DNA from: Lycocorax pyrrhopterus obiensis
Lineage: Eukaryota > Chordata > Aves > Passeriformes > Paradisaeidae
DNA length: 64,000 bases
NCBI GenBank assembly: GCA_014706295.1
Contig: JACSVZ010000004.1
Location: 4,396,638-4,460,637, forward strand
Direction: 5' to 3'
In this document: positions 35,649 to 49,630 of the stretch, piece by piece
Position numbering within the stretch: position 1 is the stretch's first letter
Layout of the letters: each line of letters starts with the position of its first letter
Position numbers and translations under genes: made by a program
The notes under the pieces: generated by a model
Databases searched by the model: none
Seen by the model: the letters and a program-made list of their open reading frames with translations, nothing else
Told to the model about the DNA's origin: nothing

Positions 35649-38600
35649 TGCAGCATGATCACATATATTAATGTAAATGTTGAGAGCCCTTTAGCTGAAG
35701 TAATGAGACCGCACTGAGGGAGTCACTTGTATGTGGAATTCTCTCCTCAGGGCTGCAGTTCCATGCAGAGACTCTTGGGAGTGCAGATTGAGGACTGTGT
35801 GGTTTGTCACTGAGGGAGTATAACCCCATACGCCATTAAGATATGTTTGCCACAGGATGGGATTTTTTTTCTTTCCCAGAGAATTCAGAAAGTGATATTA
35901 TTTTCTCAAAGTGCAAAGCACGTGGTCTATCAGCCATGCCTGTGTTGGTGTTTGGATCAACATTGGATACCGACTTTTTCTTATCATGGTAGTATTCAGG
36001 TATTTTGCACCTGCAGCACAGGACTAGAAAATCACCTCAGCTCTTTAGTGGTGGGTGGAAGTTTCAGTAGAAAGTGAAATTACACTCAAGCTGCTGGGTG
36101 GAGATTCTGTATTTTGTTCACGTAAAACAGGTTCAGGTCCAGAATCCCAAGTGTTTAGACTTCCTAGGTTTTATGCTTGGTCTTTGCACTTGTAGCATAG
36201 TATGGTTACCCAAGGAATCATAAATAGGTTTAGCTTCCTGTCATCCTCTTCCTCCTTAGAGGTAGATAACAGACTGCAACTTTTTTGCAGTGTGTGTGTC
36301 ATTAAAGCTAGTAGGAGCTCTTGCTTTGCACTTAAAGAATCTATTACAGGAATTAAAAATTGGCTGGACTTGCTGTTAATCTCTGTTAATCTGAAGATTT
36401 TGAATAATTTAAATCTTTGGACCTTCATCTTGCAGAAGACTGTCTAATTAAAAGGGGCACTTGCCAGGGATGGTGTGCAGCTTATTACACTGGTACAGTG
36501 TTAAGTCATGGTGCTTTTGCCTCCTACTTATTTGGCGAAGTACCATCAAGTTTCTGGTGTGGAATTGATTTATAACTTCAGTAGATTTAATATCAGCTTC
36601 TGGTCCATCATGCTGTTTCTGAACTCTCCCACAAGAAAAAAGTAGAAATTTTCCTCTTTTGAAAGGACTTGCCATGTTTCCAGAGGAGGTTTCAAAAGTC
36701 AGAATAAAGACACTTTCTCTTATTTTCCTATCAAAATTCCCCCTGATTCTGTCTCCCTGCAGACAAAATGTATGCATAATGACAGTGAGGTTCCTAAGTA
36801 AATACCATGAAATTTTGGGTGTCTTAGTCATACAGTGCTATTTTTCTTTCCTCTGTCAATAGGGAAGAATACTGCTCTCTGAAAATTGTGCCTTTTTTTT
36901 TTTTTTTTTGCAGCCTGCTTTGCACACTGAAAACAGTTTCAGATTTTGTACTGTAAAGCACCACCACTGGAATTTTGCTGAAGCCCAAACAATTTTCCAC
37001 TGGATGATAATATCTTTAAATGTATTGTCCCTAGTTTATGCAGCATGTATTATACAATAAGACATACTCCAGGCTGTCCTCAATATGAAATCTAGTTTCA
37101 AAAGACCCACTTCTGTAAGCCTTGTCTGTGGCAGGAACAATAAGACCAGTAATGATTCTAATGCTTTTCAGCTGGTGGGGAACGCAACAGAACATTTTGA
37201 CTTTGGATCATGTGTTTATGCATAAATAACCAAAAAGAGGCTTAAGAGAACAGTATCAGAAAAAAAATAGTGCAGATTATTAGTTATCAGGATAGTACTA
37301 ATGAGATGAGACTGTGTTGAACAAAATTTTTTTATCTTGTAAAGAACTTCAGCTTTGTCTTTTCCCATTCAGTTGAAGTTGTCATATGACCTCCTCTGCA
37401 GATTTAGGAACAGCTGGTAAATTTGCAGAGGAGAGTTAATGCCCAGGGAAGTAAGGTATGCACTTGCACCTCACAATGCCATGAGAGCTTTGTGCCACAT
37501 GTAAATCTCGGTATTAAAAAAATATGGAAATTTGTTCAGTGTTGCAGTAAGCATGTTACTAATGCTATGACTGCATGGGTTAAAACTGACAAAGATTTAC
37601 TGAAGTGTATCCAGTTCTGCTGAACCTGCTGGGACCCAGTATTCCCAGGGTAAGTGCAGCCTGTGGATGAGGCACTACTGCTGTTCTGACAAACCTTCTT
37701 CAGAGGAGTTGCAGTCAGTGTCTTTTTCCTGTTATAGCTCACACCAATTTTGGACTAGAAGAAACAACACTGTAGTGGCTTTTTGGTCAACATAATTTGC
37801 AGTTTTCTGGCTGACTTACGCTCGCAGAAGTATTTTGCTACCTTCCCAGAGCTAAATGTGTAGGATGTGTCTGGGAAATGTTTATGTTATGTCCCTCTTA
37901 CAAATAGAAACCATTCTGAGCAACACCCTCATGGCACAGTGAGGCAACGTGCTACTTCCGGATTCTGACATCCGTAGCAAAGAATAAACACAGATTATCA
38001 GTACTGTCTTGTCCTGCTGGATATGACCTCTCCAGCTCTAGCAGTACTTAAACTCAGGAGCAAGCAGCTGAAAGCTTTCATTCTCTGCATCCTGTAATTG
38101 TACTCTGGGATGGAAGGGACTAATTAATGCCTGAATACCAGGGAATACATACCCAGTCTTTTGCTGATCAAATGCAGCAGCAGTTAGCACTGGATTTAGC
38201 TTAAGGTCAGGGAAGAGAGAAGGGATGCTGTTAGGGTGAAGGAGTAGTCTGTAATCCTCTTGGTAGTGAAACCCAATCTCCCTCTCCTGACCAGGTCAGT
38301 CTATATGGGTAGCACACCAGATATGCCCACATCTGGTACAGTGAGAGAATTTGTCTGGCATGTATGGAGGATTCTACTTTTTCTCACACATGTAAACGGA
38401 GATCTACATTTCATGTTGAACAACCTGCAACCCTTCTTGTGTGGGTTGTTAGCTTTTTTTTAAGCAGTGCTGTTCTGAGTGCAATAAATAGAGCATATTT
38501 TAGATTAGTTCTCCAGAGAAATAATTTTCAGTATAACCTGGTTTTCAACACTCAAAAGCCTTTGGATATAGCCTAAAGCTGTTGTAAACACTGGGAGGTA

Positions 38601-40284
38601 AGAGCCTTTGAAACAGCTGTGTGGAGTAAGCAGTGTTTTAAAAACAAAACAAAAAGCTTCCCCAGATATGAGCTGTGTTGCTCTCAGAGCCTCCCAGTTC
38701 CTGCAAAGTCTGAGTGACCCTGCAAATGGACTTTTTAAAGAGGAAATGCTGCTACGTGATCAAGGTCCCCAAAGGTGCTAAAAAAGAGCAGCAAATATAT
38801 AAAGCCAGTAAAGCTTGAGGTATTAAGATAAAAAACATCCATCACTGAAGCAGTCAGGGCTTCCCTTATAACAGTATATCTTGTTTTTACAGTGTTCAAT
38901 TATGTATCTAGTTTGTATAATCATTAAGAACTAGCCTCACAGTGTAAATCCTTTAGTTTATTGGTATTTTAGTAACATACAGTACACATTTTACTGCTCA
39001 AATGGTTAATTTGTTAGTGATGACGGTTGTTTATCTTGTTCTGAGCATGTGGGTGTTCATTCTGACTGAATGCACACGTGTAGATATATGTTGTAGAACA
39101 TGATGAAAGCTTGAAGTACTCAGTTCTTGACATCATAGTAGCCAGTTTAAGTATTTGCTCAAGATCTACATTCAGGAGTAGCCAGCTTTGAGGCTTCTCC
39201 TGCATATCTCGTGACAGTTTTGGGATACTTACATTTTGAGAGAGTTTGGACTGGGGTAACTCTGCAGATAACTTCCAGTTAAGATATAATACTAGTTTCC
39301 CCGGGATTGTCTAGTTTCACTGAGCAGTGAGGCTGAGCTGGAAGCATGCTGCATCCCTGAGCAGACCAGTGAAAAGCTGTTGCTGTGGGCAGCCCCTCTT
39401 GCTCACTCTCTTAGAGCTAATGTATAGGCTCTGCAGCACCCTTAATTGTCCCCAGGTGGTGTGTGGTCCTGTTCAGGAATCACACCTTGGTCAAATGTGT
39501 CCTCAACTGTAGCCAAGTGCTCTGGCCTGCTGCTGTTGTGATGAAGACCAGAGAACAGGTCCAGACATTTTATCTGCACAAGGTTTAGCTTGCACCCTGA
39601 TATTGCTCATCTGGTTTATGGGATCACTAAATACTGGAGTATTAAGTTTCTTGTGGAGCTTGGGATGCCAAATCTTGATCAGGACCACACTGATTTTTTT
39701 GCTACAACTATTAAGCATCAGTGAGGTCGATAAGTGATAATCTTGATGTCTAAGACAAGTGTTCTAGTGCACATGCTTTTCTGGATGTCATTGTGGGAAC
39801 ACCTCCCCTAATACTCAGTTTACACCACTGAGCTGAAATAGAGAGTTTTTAACACCAGATTTGTCATTCATTTTCTATGTGACCTTACACAGTAGGTATC
39901 TCAGGTGGACGTGTAGACTTTAGGCCCTCTTTTGAAATGTCCTCTTTGAAGGGCAAGAGGTGGAGCATTCAGAAATTCTTATACAAATGCATAGTGTATT
40001 TATATGTGCATTGTTATTTACATAGCATAATCCATATTTAACTTACTGAAAAGTACATGATATTCAAATATGATAAATTCAACCTTGCTTGACCTGTCCA
40101 GCCTAAAAACTTTTTTGTAGAGGAAAAATGGAAAGAACAAAAGGATTCTTACTGACTTACAAAAGTTTCAAAATGTAATGTCATCAGTGTTAGATAAACT
40201 TTTGTATCTGCATAGAAGAGATAAACAGACGAGCTCCCTAATGAAGTTTCAGGTATTAAAAGCAAGACAAATCTTAAAAGCTGC

Positions 40285-40388
40285 TTTTTTCTTTTTTTGT
40301 TGTTTGTTTTGGTTTTTGTTCGTTTTGGTTTTTTTGTTTTTGTGGGGGGGTTGTTTGGTTTGGGGGTTTTTTTTGGGTTTTTTTGGTG
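40285..40388 (+). repeat. T/G-rich low-complexity tract
   Basis: About 100 bases almost wholly of T and G, with runs GGGGGGG, GGGGG and GGG near the 3' end (40344-40380). G runs of this kind could form a G-quadruplex on the plus strand. The 73-codon ORF crossing it encodes a Phe/Gly-rich artefact. Confidence 0.8.
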
Positions 40389-43300
40389 CTACAGCCTAAA
40401 TTGACAGTGATTCCAGTAAAGGTATTCAACTTAACTCTCTACTGTTTCATGTGTAATTGAAAATAGGATCTTTAAGACTGTACCACAAAGGCTGGAAACA
40501 AAATTATTAAAGGTATTGATAAAAAAAACCAAAACAAACAAAACACTTTGAAATTGCTTTGCTGCACAATAGTCAATTTACCTGGCTCTCAGCTCAACCA
40601 GTAGCTCTAGTGTCTGTGTTTGGGGATGTCTGGTCCCTTGCTATGGATTATCTTGTAAATGTAAATGAATGTTTTGTGAATTAATAGTAACACATGGTTT
40701 TTAATGATAAAAGGACATTTAGTTTGACTGAATTATCTAGTTACTGCCTTTTGCAATAACACACTGCTTCCTGCAGCTAAACACTCAATTGAAATGAAGA
40801 TAACTTATATAAATATGTAACTGTTTATAATTAAAACTCCCTTGATAGAAGATGCTAAAGCTGTAAACCTTGGTGTTTGAGAAGGTATTTTAAAATTTGG
40901 ATGGTTTCTGAAGAGATAATCAGATTCTAAGCCGAGTTTCTTCCCTCGAATACCTTCATTGTCTTCAGTAATAAATTTGCATGCAAACTGGAGGAAGGCA
41001 TTTGGCCTATTCTTAGAGCAAGTCAAAATTATGCTCTGCTTCTTCATGATCAGCTGTACGTCTTCCCTTTATATCTTGTGTATCAACAAGTGCAGGGCAC
41101 TGAAGAAGCTCTTTGCCTTGGAGGAGCTTACAGCCTACATGTAAAGAATAACTAAATGTTATTCTATGAGTTTTTTAGGGTCAGGAACTCACTATTCCTT
41201 ACCAGTAGGTTGTAGTGTGTGGGTAGATAGCGGGTGTGTGCATTGGCTCCTGCCAGGCTGCAGGAAAAGGGACTATACCATTGGTTTTGCCCTTCTTACT
41301 GGAAATTTCCCACATATGATCTGCTTGTATGAACCTACATGTCTCTGCTTCCTAACTCAGGTCTTAAAATATTATCCCTCGTAGCCTAAACACTTCTCGT
41401 AGCTGAACTTTTTGTAAAGTTAATTTATCAAGCAGTTGGGCTGGGGAGAGAATACACATGTAGTTATGTTGGCAGACTGGAGAATGAATAAAAATTTCAG
41501 TCAAAGAAAAGAGCTGTATTAGGTGACTGGGACTTGAAGCCTCTTTACTTGCCCACTGTCACCAAAGCACCATCTTCTAACCACCAGTCAGTCATTGGTG
41601 TCCATTGGGTGGATAAAGCTTGATTTCGTTATCACACTTGAAACCAGGGCTGGACCTGGGTCAGGCTGAGAGTCAGAGGACTGCAGTGCATGTGGATAGG
41701 CAAGAGCTGGCAACAGATGGTATCATAGTGGGAAGAAAGAGTCAGCTCATCAGCTGGCAATGTTTCTGGTGCATTTTGTCAATTATTTCTTTTTCTTCAT
41801 GGAAGAATTCAGTGTTTGGTTAAGTTTTGTTGTTAGTTTTTATAGTTATTGATCCTAAGAAATCATCTTGTCTACTCTGAACTTAGTATTCCTTTATTTT
41901 AAGGTCATTTGATATCCTAAGTAATATGATTAGTGCTCACATTTAAGACTGTATTTTCTTAATTAAAAAAAAAAAGCCCAAGTTACATGTAAATATTGTG
42001 GCAAAGGGTTCCCCAAAACCCTGAGCAGAATATTCATCTTTGTGACAGATGGTTCTACAGTAATTGCTGATTCATAGTCTTTTGAAAAAGGAAGTAAGCT
42101 ACTAATGAGTTATGGACTAAGCATTTTGACTAAATTAACTTGTTTATATCAGCATTTTGCATTTGCAGTAAGCTTAGAGTTAGAAAATACTGCTTATATT
42201 TTACAAGTAGGATTGACTTAATTTAGTGATTGCATGGAAGAAAAGGACTCATACATTAGTTTTTCATTCAGTAAGTATATCTTAGGTTTTGTTAAACAAG
42301 AAGATAGTTTTATTAATCATTCCTGTTTTTCTTAAGCAAAACCCTAAACTGTTTAAAACCAAGCATTAGCTTATTTTGTAGGGCATTTACAGTGTAGTTT
42401 TCAGAAGAGGTGGGTTTCTCATTGACTATTTTTTTTAAATTCTTGCTATATATTTAAATTATCATTAACTTGTGGATGAATAATAGTGATTCTTAAGCTT
42501 TAAAATTTTAATTTGTTTTTACATCTATTTAATTAAAAAATGTGAGTAGCTGCCTGTGAGAAGGATGACTGCTTTCTTGAAGGGATAATTTAACTAATTA
42601 TATATAAACATTTATTCCATGCTTATCACCATAGTAACTGAGGCCTCAAGTCAGTGTGCTTTGCTGAGCAGGGTTGCAAATGCTGTAGTGAGCCAAGGCC
42701 TGAACTTCTGTATGAAAATACAGTTTCACGTTTCGTTGAGGCACAGCTAATCCCTGCTGCACCTTTTTGGCCTCGTGTCACTATTTGTATTCCTGGGGCT
42801 GCAAGCATGGCAGAAACCTGGGAGTTAATGTGTCTGAAAATTAACCTCCCTGAAAATTAGTGTGCACCAAATCATCCTTCTGATCTGCTCAAGCATGTGA
42901 TTGTATGACCTCTAGTGAGCCACTGGGGAGAGTCAGGAACGTGTGATTGTGATGAGTGTGGGGAGAGACAGCTACAAATTAATCTGATTACAAAGCTGCT
43001 CTGGAAGCCACTTGTTTAGGGCCTGACTATGCTGTAGCTGAAATTGTTGAAAAATTGTTGGGTTGGGAATTAAGCCAGTTTAAGTGAGGAAATTATCTAA
43101 TCAATATTAATTTTGAAGTGCTTATTGTGACTTCAGAAGTATATCCCTGAGCCAGGTATCTACTTGGTGCTGTTTTGAGAATGGAAGATGCTATCAGGGT
43201 TGACTTTTGGTGTCTCTTTCCATATGCTGACCTCTGACAACTAGCCACAGAATTTTATCAGAATGTTCACTCCAGGGATTGTTACAATTAACTTACTGCA

Positions 43301-43873
43301 TCTCTTTATTTTCGTCTTCTTTTTATCTGTACCTAGACAATTGCTGTCAGAGAAACCTCATCTTTTTACTTCAGCTTTCATTTTGACAGCAGCAAGGGTA
43401 GTACTAGCTATTTCTGTAGCCTGTTTGTAAGTAAATCTCAGATGTATTCATGTTTCAGATGCTCCTTCTGCCTTACAAAACATGGCAATAGTATGTGTTT
43501 TATAACTACAAAGCTTTAGAAACTCAGACTTTAAAACTCTGAAAGACTTTAAAACATTTATCATAAAAACTTGATGAAGGCTTTTACTTTTTATCTGCTA
43601 CATGAACCAGGCCATCATTTTGAGCCTTTAAAATTACAGTGCCATTTTATTTTCCAGTGCGCTTTAGATCATCACTTCACCATCCAAGGTCCTGATCCCA
43701 CGGAGACTTGCACACTTATTTAACAACGCATGTTTCAAACAATACTACTGATTTATTACTCTTCATTTACTGTTACCTGATTTGAAGACAATCAGATACT
43801 GGGACATCAGCATTAATGCTGCAGTATTTGCAAACAGAGAAATTATTTGCAGGTGTAGCACAGCACTGCAGTT

Positions 43874-43908
43874 AATCACACTTGCAAACTGCAGTGTGAA
43901 GTGTGATT
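43874..43908. repeat. Inverted repeat, 10-bp arms
   Basis: aatcacactt (43874-43883) and aagtgtgatt (43899-43908) are exact reverse complements with a 15-base spacer. A minor structure in otherwise featureless sequence. Confidence 0.6.
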
Positions 43909-46900
43909 TTGTATAGCCATTTATAGCCTGAGTTTTTAAGAGCTGTAACTCTGCTTTTGGCTTGGCTACCTTCCCCGGCTGTTGTAGATTACATTTGCAA
44001 TCAAGTTGTTGCCAAACTTCCACTCACTGTTAAGGTCATGTTTACTACTGCGCAGCTGCATAGTGAAGAGTTGCAGTAAAAGCAAAATAAACTTAAGACT
44101 ATTTGAAGAGCAGCTCTCTATGGAATTGGAGAGCAAGTGGATGTTGGGCAGAAGCTCAAATTGACTGTAGACCAAAGCAGAATATTTTTGGCAGCATTTA
44201 AATTTTACTGTTTCATTATAGCTGATGTGTCCTTGACTGCAGCTCTAATAAAAACAACTTGTGCGTGTTCTGAGTACTGTTTAAAAAAGAACATAGATGT
44301 AAGAAAACTGGAGTCTGCAGCTCTCCGTATGTGGTGTTGGAATGGTGTAAGGTTTTCATCTGTTAGCCAGAGTGAGGAGCCTCCTAAAAACCCTAAAAAA
44401 ACCTAAAAACATTAAATTTCTGGCACTGCTCATGAAAAGAATGCTGTTGGAACACTTGAGGTCCTGTTACTTTTACAGGGAATGGCTACAAAGGCTAAAT
44501 GTGGTCCTCCCAGATGAGGGTTAAAGTATACTACAAATGAGCTGCAATGGAGCTTTCATTATGACTTAACTGTTCTGGATTAGACACCCACACCCATATT
44601 CCCCTTTTGTGTTTTAAAATCTCGTAGATGGATGCATTTTTGCTGGTGTGAATGCCAGTAACTCTTTGAGCTTAAAAAAACCCAAGACCTAAAAACCACA
44701 GCTGGGGAGGGACTACTACTGCCACTGACATTTTGACACGCATTTTTTAGCTAGCTTTAAGTAACGAGGTGTATGCAGTAATGATCAGCTGCATTTGACA
44801 AGCAAAATTCCCCAAAATACTAAGCTTCCTGTGTGAAAACAGACTACAGAGCAGAGGAGAAGGATTTTTGTATTATCCTTACACAAGGAAAGAGACAGGT
44901 TTATATCTTTTGTTAAACACCAAAAATCCATAGAGGAGCAACACCTTATTGTACCACTTGTATAAAAGCTTCAGCTGGAATTGTCAACTTTTTAAAGAGT
45001 CAGTCAATCAAATATAGAATACTAGTGTGCAGGAAACCAAATTTCTTTATTTCTGGTACTGTAAACATTTTCTTCCCCCTTTTCTGAAAAGTTGATTTTG
45101 AAACTGGTATTTGGGGGTATGGTCGTACTAGCTTTGTGAGGTGTTGCAAATACATGTGCAGAAGTTCACAGAACACTATTAGAAATGGAGATGTAATTGA
45201 GTTTTGGCGTGACTCAGTATGGGTTGTGTGCTCTCAAATCTCAGTGAACCTGGGTGGGGTCTGAAACCTTTTTCTCACACCTGGAATCAGTTCTTTTTTC
45301 TACTGTCAATTTTTGCTGATCTCTTTTTGTTTTAGTATTATTTCTCTTTATAGACATGATTAAAAGTAATTTGAAATAATTCCCATTCTTTCTGTGCTGG
45401 ATTTACCCTGGCTGAACACCAGGTGCCCACCAAAACTCTTTTACAGCCCTCCTCAGCTGGGCAGGGGAGAGAAAAATATAACCAAAGGCTCATGGGTTGA
45501 GATAAGGGCAGAAAGAGATCACTCACCAGTTACTGCCATGGCAAAAAAAACTCAGCTTGGGGAAACCAATTTAATTTATTAGGAATTAAATCAGAGTAGG
45601 ATGATGAGAAACAAAAAACAAATCTTAAAACACCTTCCTACACACACTCCTTTTTTCCAGGCTTAACTTTACTCACAAATTCCCCAGATGCAGGCACTTT
45701 TGCCATCTCCTGCTCTTATTTGTTGTACTCAAAGTACTGAAAATAAGAACACTTTTGTGTCCATTGCTATTTCAAAGAAATAAATTACTCAGAGACGGCA
45801 GTGCATCACATAGACTGTTGGAAATCTCTTTTACCAGACAGGCTAAATACCTTAAAGAAAGCCATTTTGGGTTGTAAAACTTTTAAAATGATTGAATGAC
45901 TTTGGTAAAGCCGAATGTATGTTGCAATAATATCCAGGGATTATATGAGTATTGCATATTCCATGGAAGTGAGCTTCCAAAACAATGTGTTGACTTTGCT
46001 TCTGAGCTGGAGGTGCTATAGTTGCCCAAATTCAAGTTTCACCTTCAAACAGAAATCTTAACTGAAGCAGAAGAGTCCTCATAACTGTTCTGTTTTTCTG
46101 TGCTTGCTTCTTGTATCTGTTTTGCCAGGCACTCATGCCCTCTGGAGACTGCGGTTCAACTCTCCAGTCAAAATCCTGGTATGCCTCCTATGCAAGAGTA
46201 GCACAAAAAAGAACCATACTGACATAAAAGATCTGGTTCAGGTTTAAGTAGATATGTAGTTTAGGAAGGATCGTACCCTACAGTTTATTTTTGCTAATTT
46301 GGAATAAGAAAAAGTTGAGGCCAATAAAACCTTAGAGAGCCAAATTATTATTTTAACCCTTCATCTTGTTAGAAAGTAATACTTTGAATTAAAAAAAATC
46401 ACACTTGATGTTTATCACTTATGTCTGTGAGCCGTAGTAATTTTACAGGTATGACAGAGAGGTAAGTAGTTATATTACTTAGTTATATACAGTCTTAGTT
46501 ATGAAATACTACTTACCGAACTCTTTAAATCAAAACAGGTTTTTACAGGAAAAATTTTGTCACAAAATTTCTGCCTTCTAGATCAAACAAATTAAGCATC
46601 CCAAAATTCCAGTTAACTCTTTGTATGTATATTTTTCATTTTTGCTAGATATGTTGGAAATGAAAAAGTTTTTTGGTTAAGGTTTTAGTTGGCATGTGTT
46701 TTTCCAGTCTTTATTTGAAAAGTAATTTTTGAATGATCTTTAATATTAGGTAATGCTTTAAATAACAAGAGACTATTTTCCTTTGTCAGAATGCTCCAAA
46801 ATTTTTCTGTTTCTTACAGCTTCTAATGTTCTTTTTTCTTTCTAGTCAAGTAAAGCAGGTCGATGCTTAGCAACTCTGAAATTCAAACTATATATCTAGG

Positions 46901-49078
46901 TATCTAGCTTTGGTTAAAATATTGTGGATCAGTTTATAATACTGAATATTGGAACTGGAGTGAAACCAAGTAATTCTTGTTTCCCACACAAGTTCTAATT
47001 ACCTACCTTATACTCTGTCCTTTGCCTTTTTGTCTTAGAGTAAAATTGACTCCAGCATTTTGAGTTTCACAGTTGCAGTTTCAGTTGTAAGACAGTGGTT
47101 GTTTTCAGAATCTTTAAAAGCTCCATAATTTCTTTTCAAATACAGGAAAAAACAACCAACCAAACAAAACCAAACAAAACCCCTACCTAAAGAAATAGAA
47201 CAGAAGTCATGAAACAAATGTAATTATTGACATGCTGTCATTTTAAGCTACAAGTCCTACTGGGAAAGTTGATGTCAAGTTCACTTTAAGTTCATGCGCT
47301 CCCAGTAAGTCAAGTGAGTGCTGATACGCAGTGTTCCTCAGTAAAGATTTTTACTTGACCTAAGGAGATTTTCCAAGATGATCTTGGCTACCTTTCAAAA
47401 TGTATCACTGAGGATGATTTTTAATCTGCTTTCTGTCTGCAAGCTTTATCAGTATTCACACTGAACTTTGAAAATACTGTTCGGACATTTCATTGTATGA
47501 AACATCAGCAACAGATGTGATTATGATGAAGAAAAAGGGACAACTAAGGTGGCTTTACACAGCTGTCCCTTCTCCCTCTGGGACTTATTAATGTTAAACA
47601 AACAAGATTCTGGTTGCCTTGCAATCTTTTTTCAAACTGTGCTATCTGGCCTGTATTGGTTTTTTTTTGTTTTTGTTTTTTAATTTACATTTACCGTATA
47701 GCATGATAATTTTGCAGGGTTAATTACTTGTGAATAGGAACAGTTTTGTTCTGAAAAATTACCCCGAGCATACAGTGTGATCTGATGTCTGTAGATTGCA
47801 GATATTTTAGATAAGGCTTTGATTAATGAAAATTTAACACTACAAAGTTATCAATCAGAGCTGGCTTTTCTGACTTGACATTTAGCCTTCTGTGGAGCTG
47901 ACCGTGGCTTGCAGCTGAATCTGTCTTTAGTAGGTGTTGATTATGTGTAAGCCAAAACATAGCCTGCATGATTATACCATAGTTGGCTTTGAAATAGTAG
48001 CAAGTATTGAAGACAAGGAAGATTTATAATATTTTTTTCACTTATGACTTTAATAGGAGGAAAGGGTTCTGAGCAGCATGTAAGACCTTTGGAGCAGAAG
48101 TTATATTTTTTTCTAATCCTTTCTACCCCATTTTGCTCCACAGGGCTTTGATCTGGGATTAGATCTCTGTGTATATATCTGTATATATATAGCAATTGCT
48201 TATTCGTGGCAGAATGGTTTCTTGAAGTTCCTACAAACCTGGAACCAGGATGAGTAGGGTATTCTTTGGTTCTCTGAGTGTGCAAACCCATAATACACTC
48301 TTCAACACAGGAAATTATGCCAAGGCTTATTACCTATCACATGCAAAATATGTTTACCCTGATATTTTGAAGTCACTACTACAACAGGCCTCAAGGATTC
48401 CCTGTCCCCTTTGTGTGCATGTGTTATTCCCACTGTCAGTGATAGGAGTTAGCTATACACATCAGGAGGAGGATATACCCATGGGACTAAACTTAGCAGA
48501 GAGTATTAAATTCTCTCTTCTCTAAAACTGTGAGAAGAGGACAGTTTAAGCATTACTTTCACCTCTGCATTTTGTGATATTTTTGCTAAGGAAACCGTAG
48601 TGGAAGTAGCAGCTGGGAAATGTGACAATAGCACAGTGTTACCTTGATGGAAATTGCAGCTCAGAGCTGTAGGTCAAGTGTGGTACAGAACCTTGAATGA
48701 TGGAAGTGAGCTGTTTTTCTGGACAAAGCAGCCATTAAGGTTGACCCTGGTAAAAGCTCACTGTCACTTACTGGCTTAATAAATAGTTGACCAAAGAGAG
48801 GGTTGCTTCTTTTTGTGTTAAGATGTATTTTCAAGTATTCAGGTATTATTTCAGTTGTTAGGCCAGATGTTACGTTCTTCGTATTATTGTGATTTATTGT
48901 TCCTCGTCTACTACTATCTGGATACCTGATACCTTTAGCCACATAAGTGACATTTATATACATCAGATATATCTGGACATAAATGGTGTTGGACTTGATG
49001 TGCTTGGATTTTTCTACTATATAAGTAATTGCATTAGGGGATAGTAATACTGTGGCATAAACAAGGGTGCAAATATGA

Positions 49079-49630
49079 TGTCCTGGGGTGACTGTATGAT
49101 ACTGTATTTCCCTGTCGTCTTCCCTGTGCCTTTCTGTGCCTTTAGACTGAGCCCGAGAGCGAATTTTTCACAGCAGTTTGTGTTCAAGGACACAGACACA
49201 CACTCCTCTGCGTGCTTCTACGGCGGCAAGAATGGAGGAAGCACCCTTCCTTTTTCTTTTCCGAGTTTTTCGGCTTTGTCTCAGGAGAGAGACAGAGAGT
49301 TAAAATTCTTTGCTGTTTAGCCGGCTCGCTAGCTGAGGCAGGAACTTTTCCTTTGACTGTTCTGCTCCGGTCCGGCTCACCAGCACTGGGAGGCCCACGC
49401 CACGGCCTGGAGGGGCCACACCCCAGCTCCGGAGAGAGAGCAGCCACACTTACAGAAGGACTTTGAATTTTACCAGGTTCTCTCCACAGCGAGAGATTTT
49501 ATTATTTAGCATTATTCTGTTCTTGTGTGTTTGTTAAATAAATAGGGTTTTTTTCCTTTACTTCCCTCCGAGGAAATTTTTTTTCCCCGAACCTGGTGGG
49601 GGAGGGGCGGCTGTAACCTGCCTTCTATCA
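49079..49630 (+). mobile_element. Solo LTR of an avian endogenous retrovirus (ERVL-like)
   Basis: A block of about 550 bases, richer in GC and CpG than its surroundings. It begins TGTCCTGGGGTGAC, which resembles the TGTCCTGG start of common bird LTRs, and contains a polyadenylation signal (AATAAA, 49537-49542) followed by T-rich and GT-rich sequence (gaacctggtgggggagg). No gag, pol or env remnant or primer-binding site adjoins it, so it appears to be a solo LTR left by recombination. The 3' boundary is uncertain and I could not identify a target-site duplication. Confidence 0.7.

Larger units (their letters stand above)
33081..49078. other. Long T-rich, intron-like or intergenic stretch
   Basis: Apart from the candidate exon at 35592 and the small repeats listed, I see no gene, LINE or LTR. 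A good acceptor at about 33986 (atctctcctacatctgtcttttcag) opens two frames of about 38-40 codons but has no clear exon end. T exceeds A on the plus strand, consistent with rightward transcription. Confidence 0.45.

Noticed and set aside
48985..49015. ggtgttggacttgatgtgct, resembling a CR1 3' end
   Set aside because: The match is too short and lacks the rest of the CR1 terminus.
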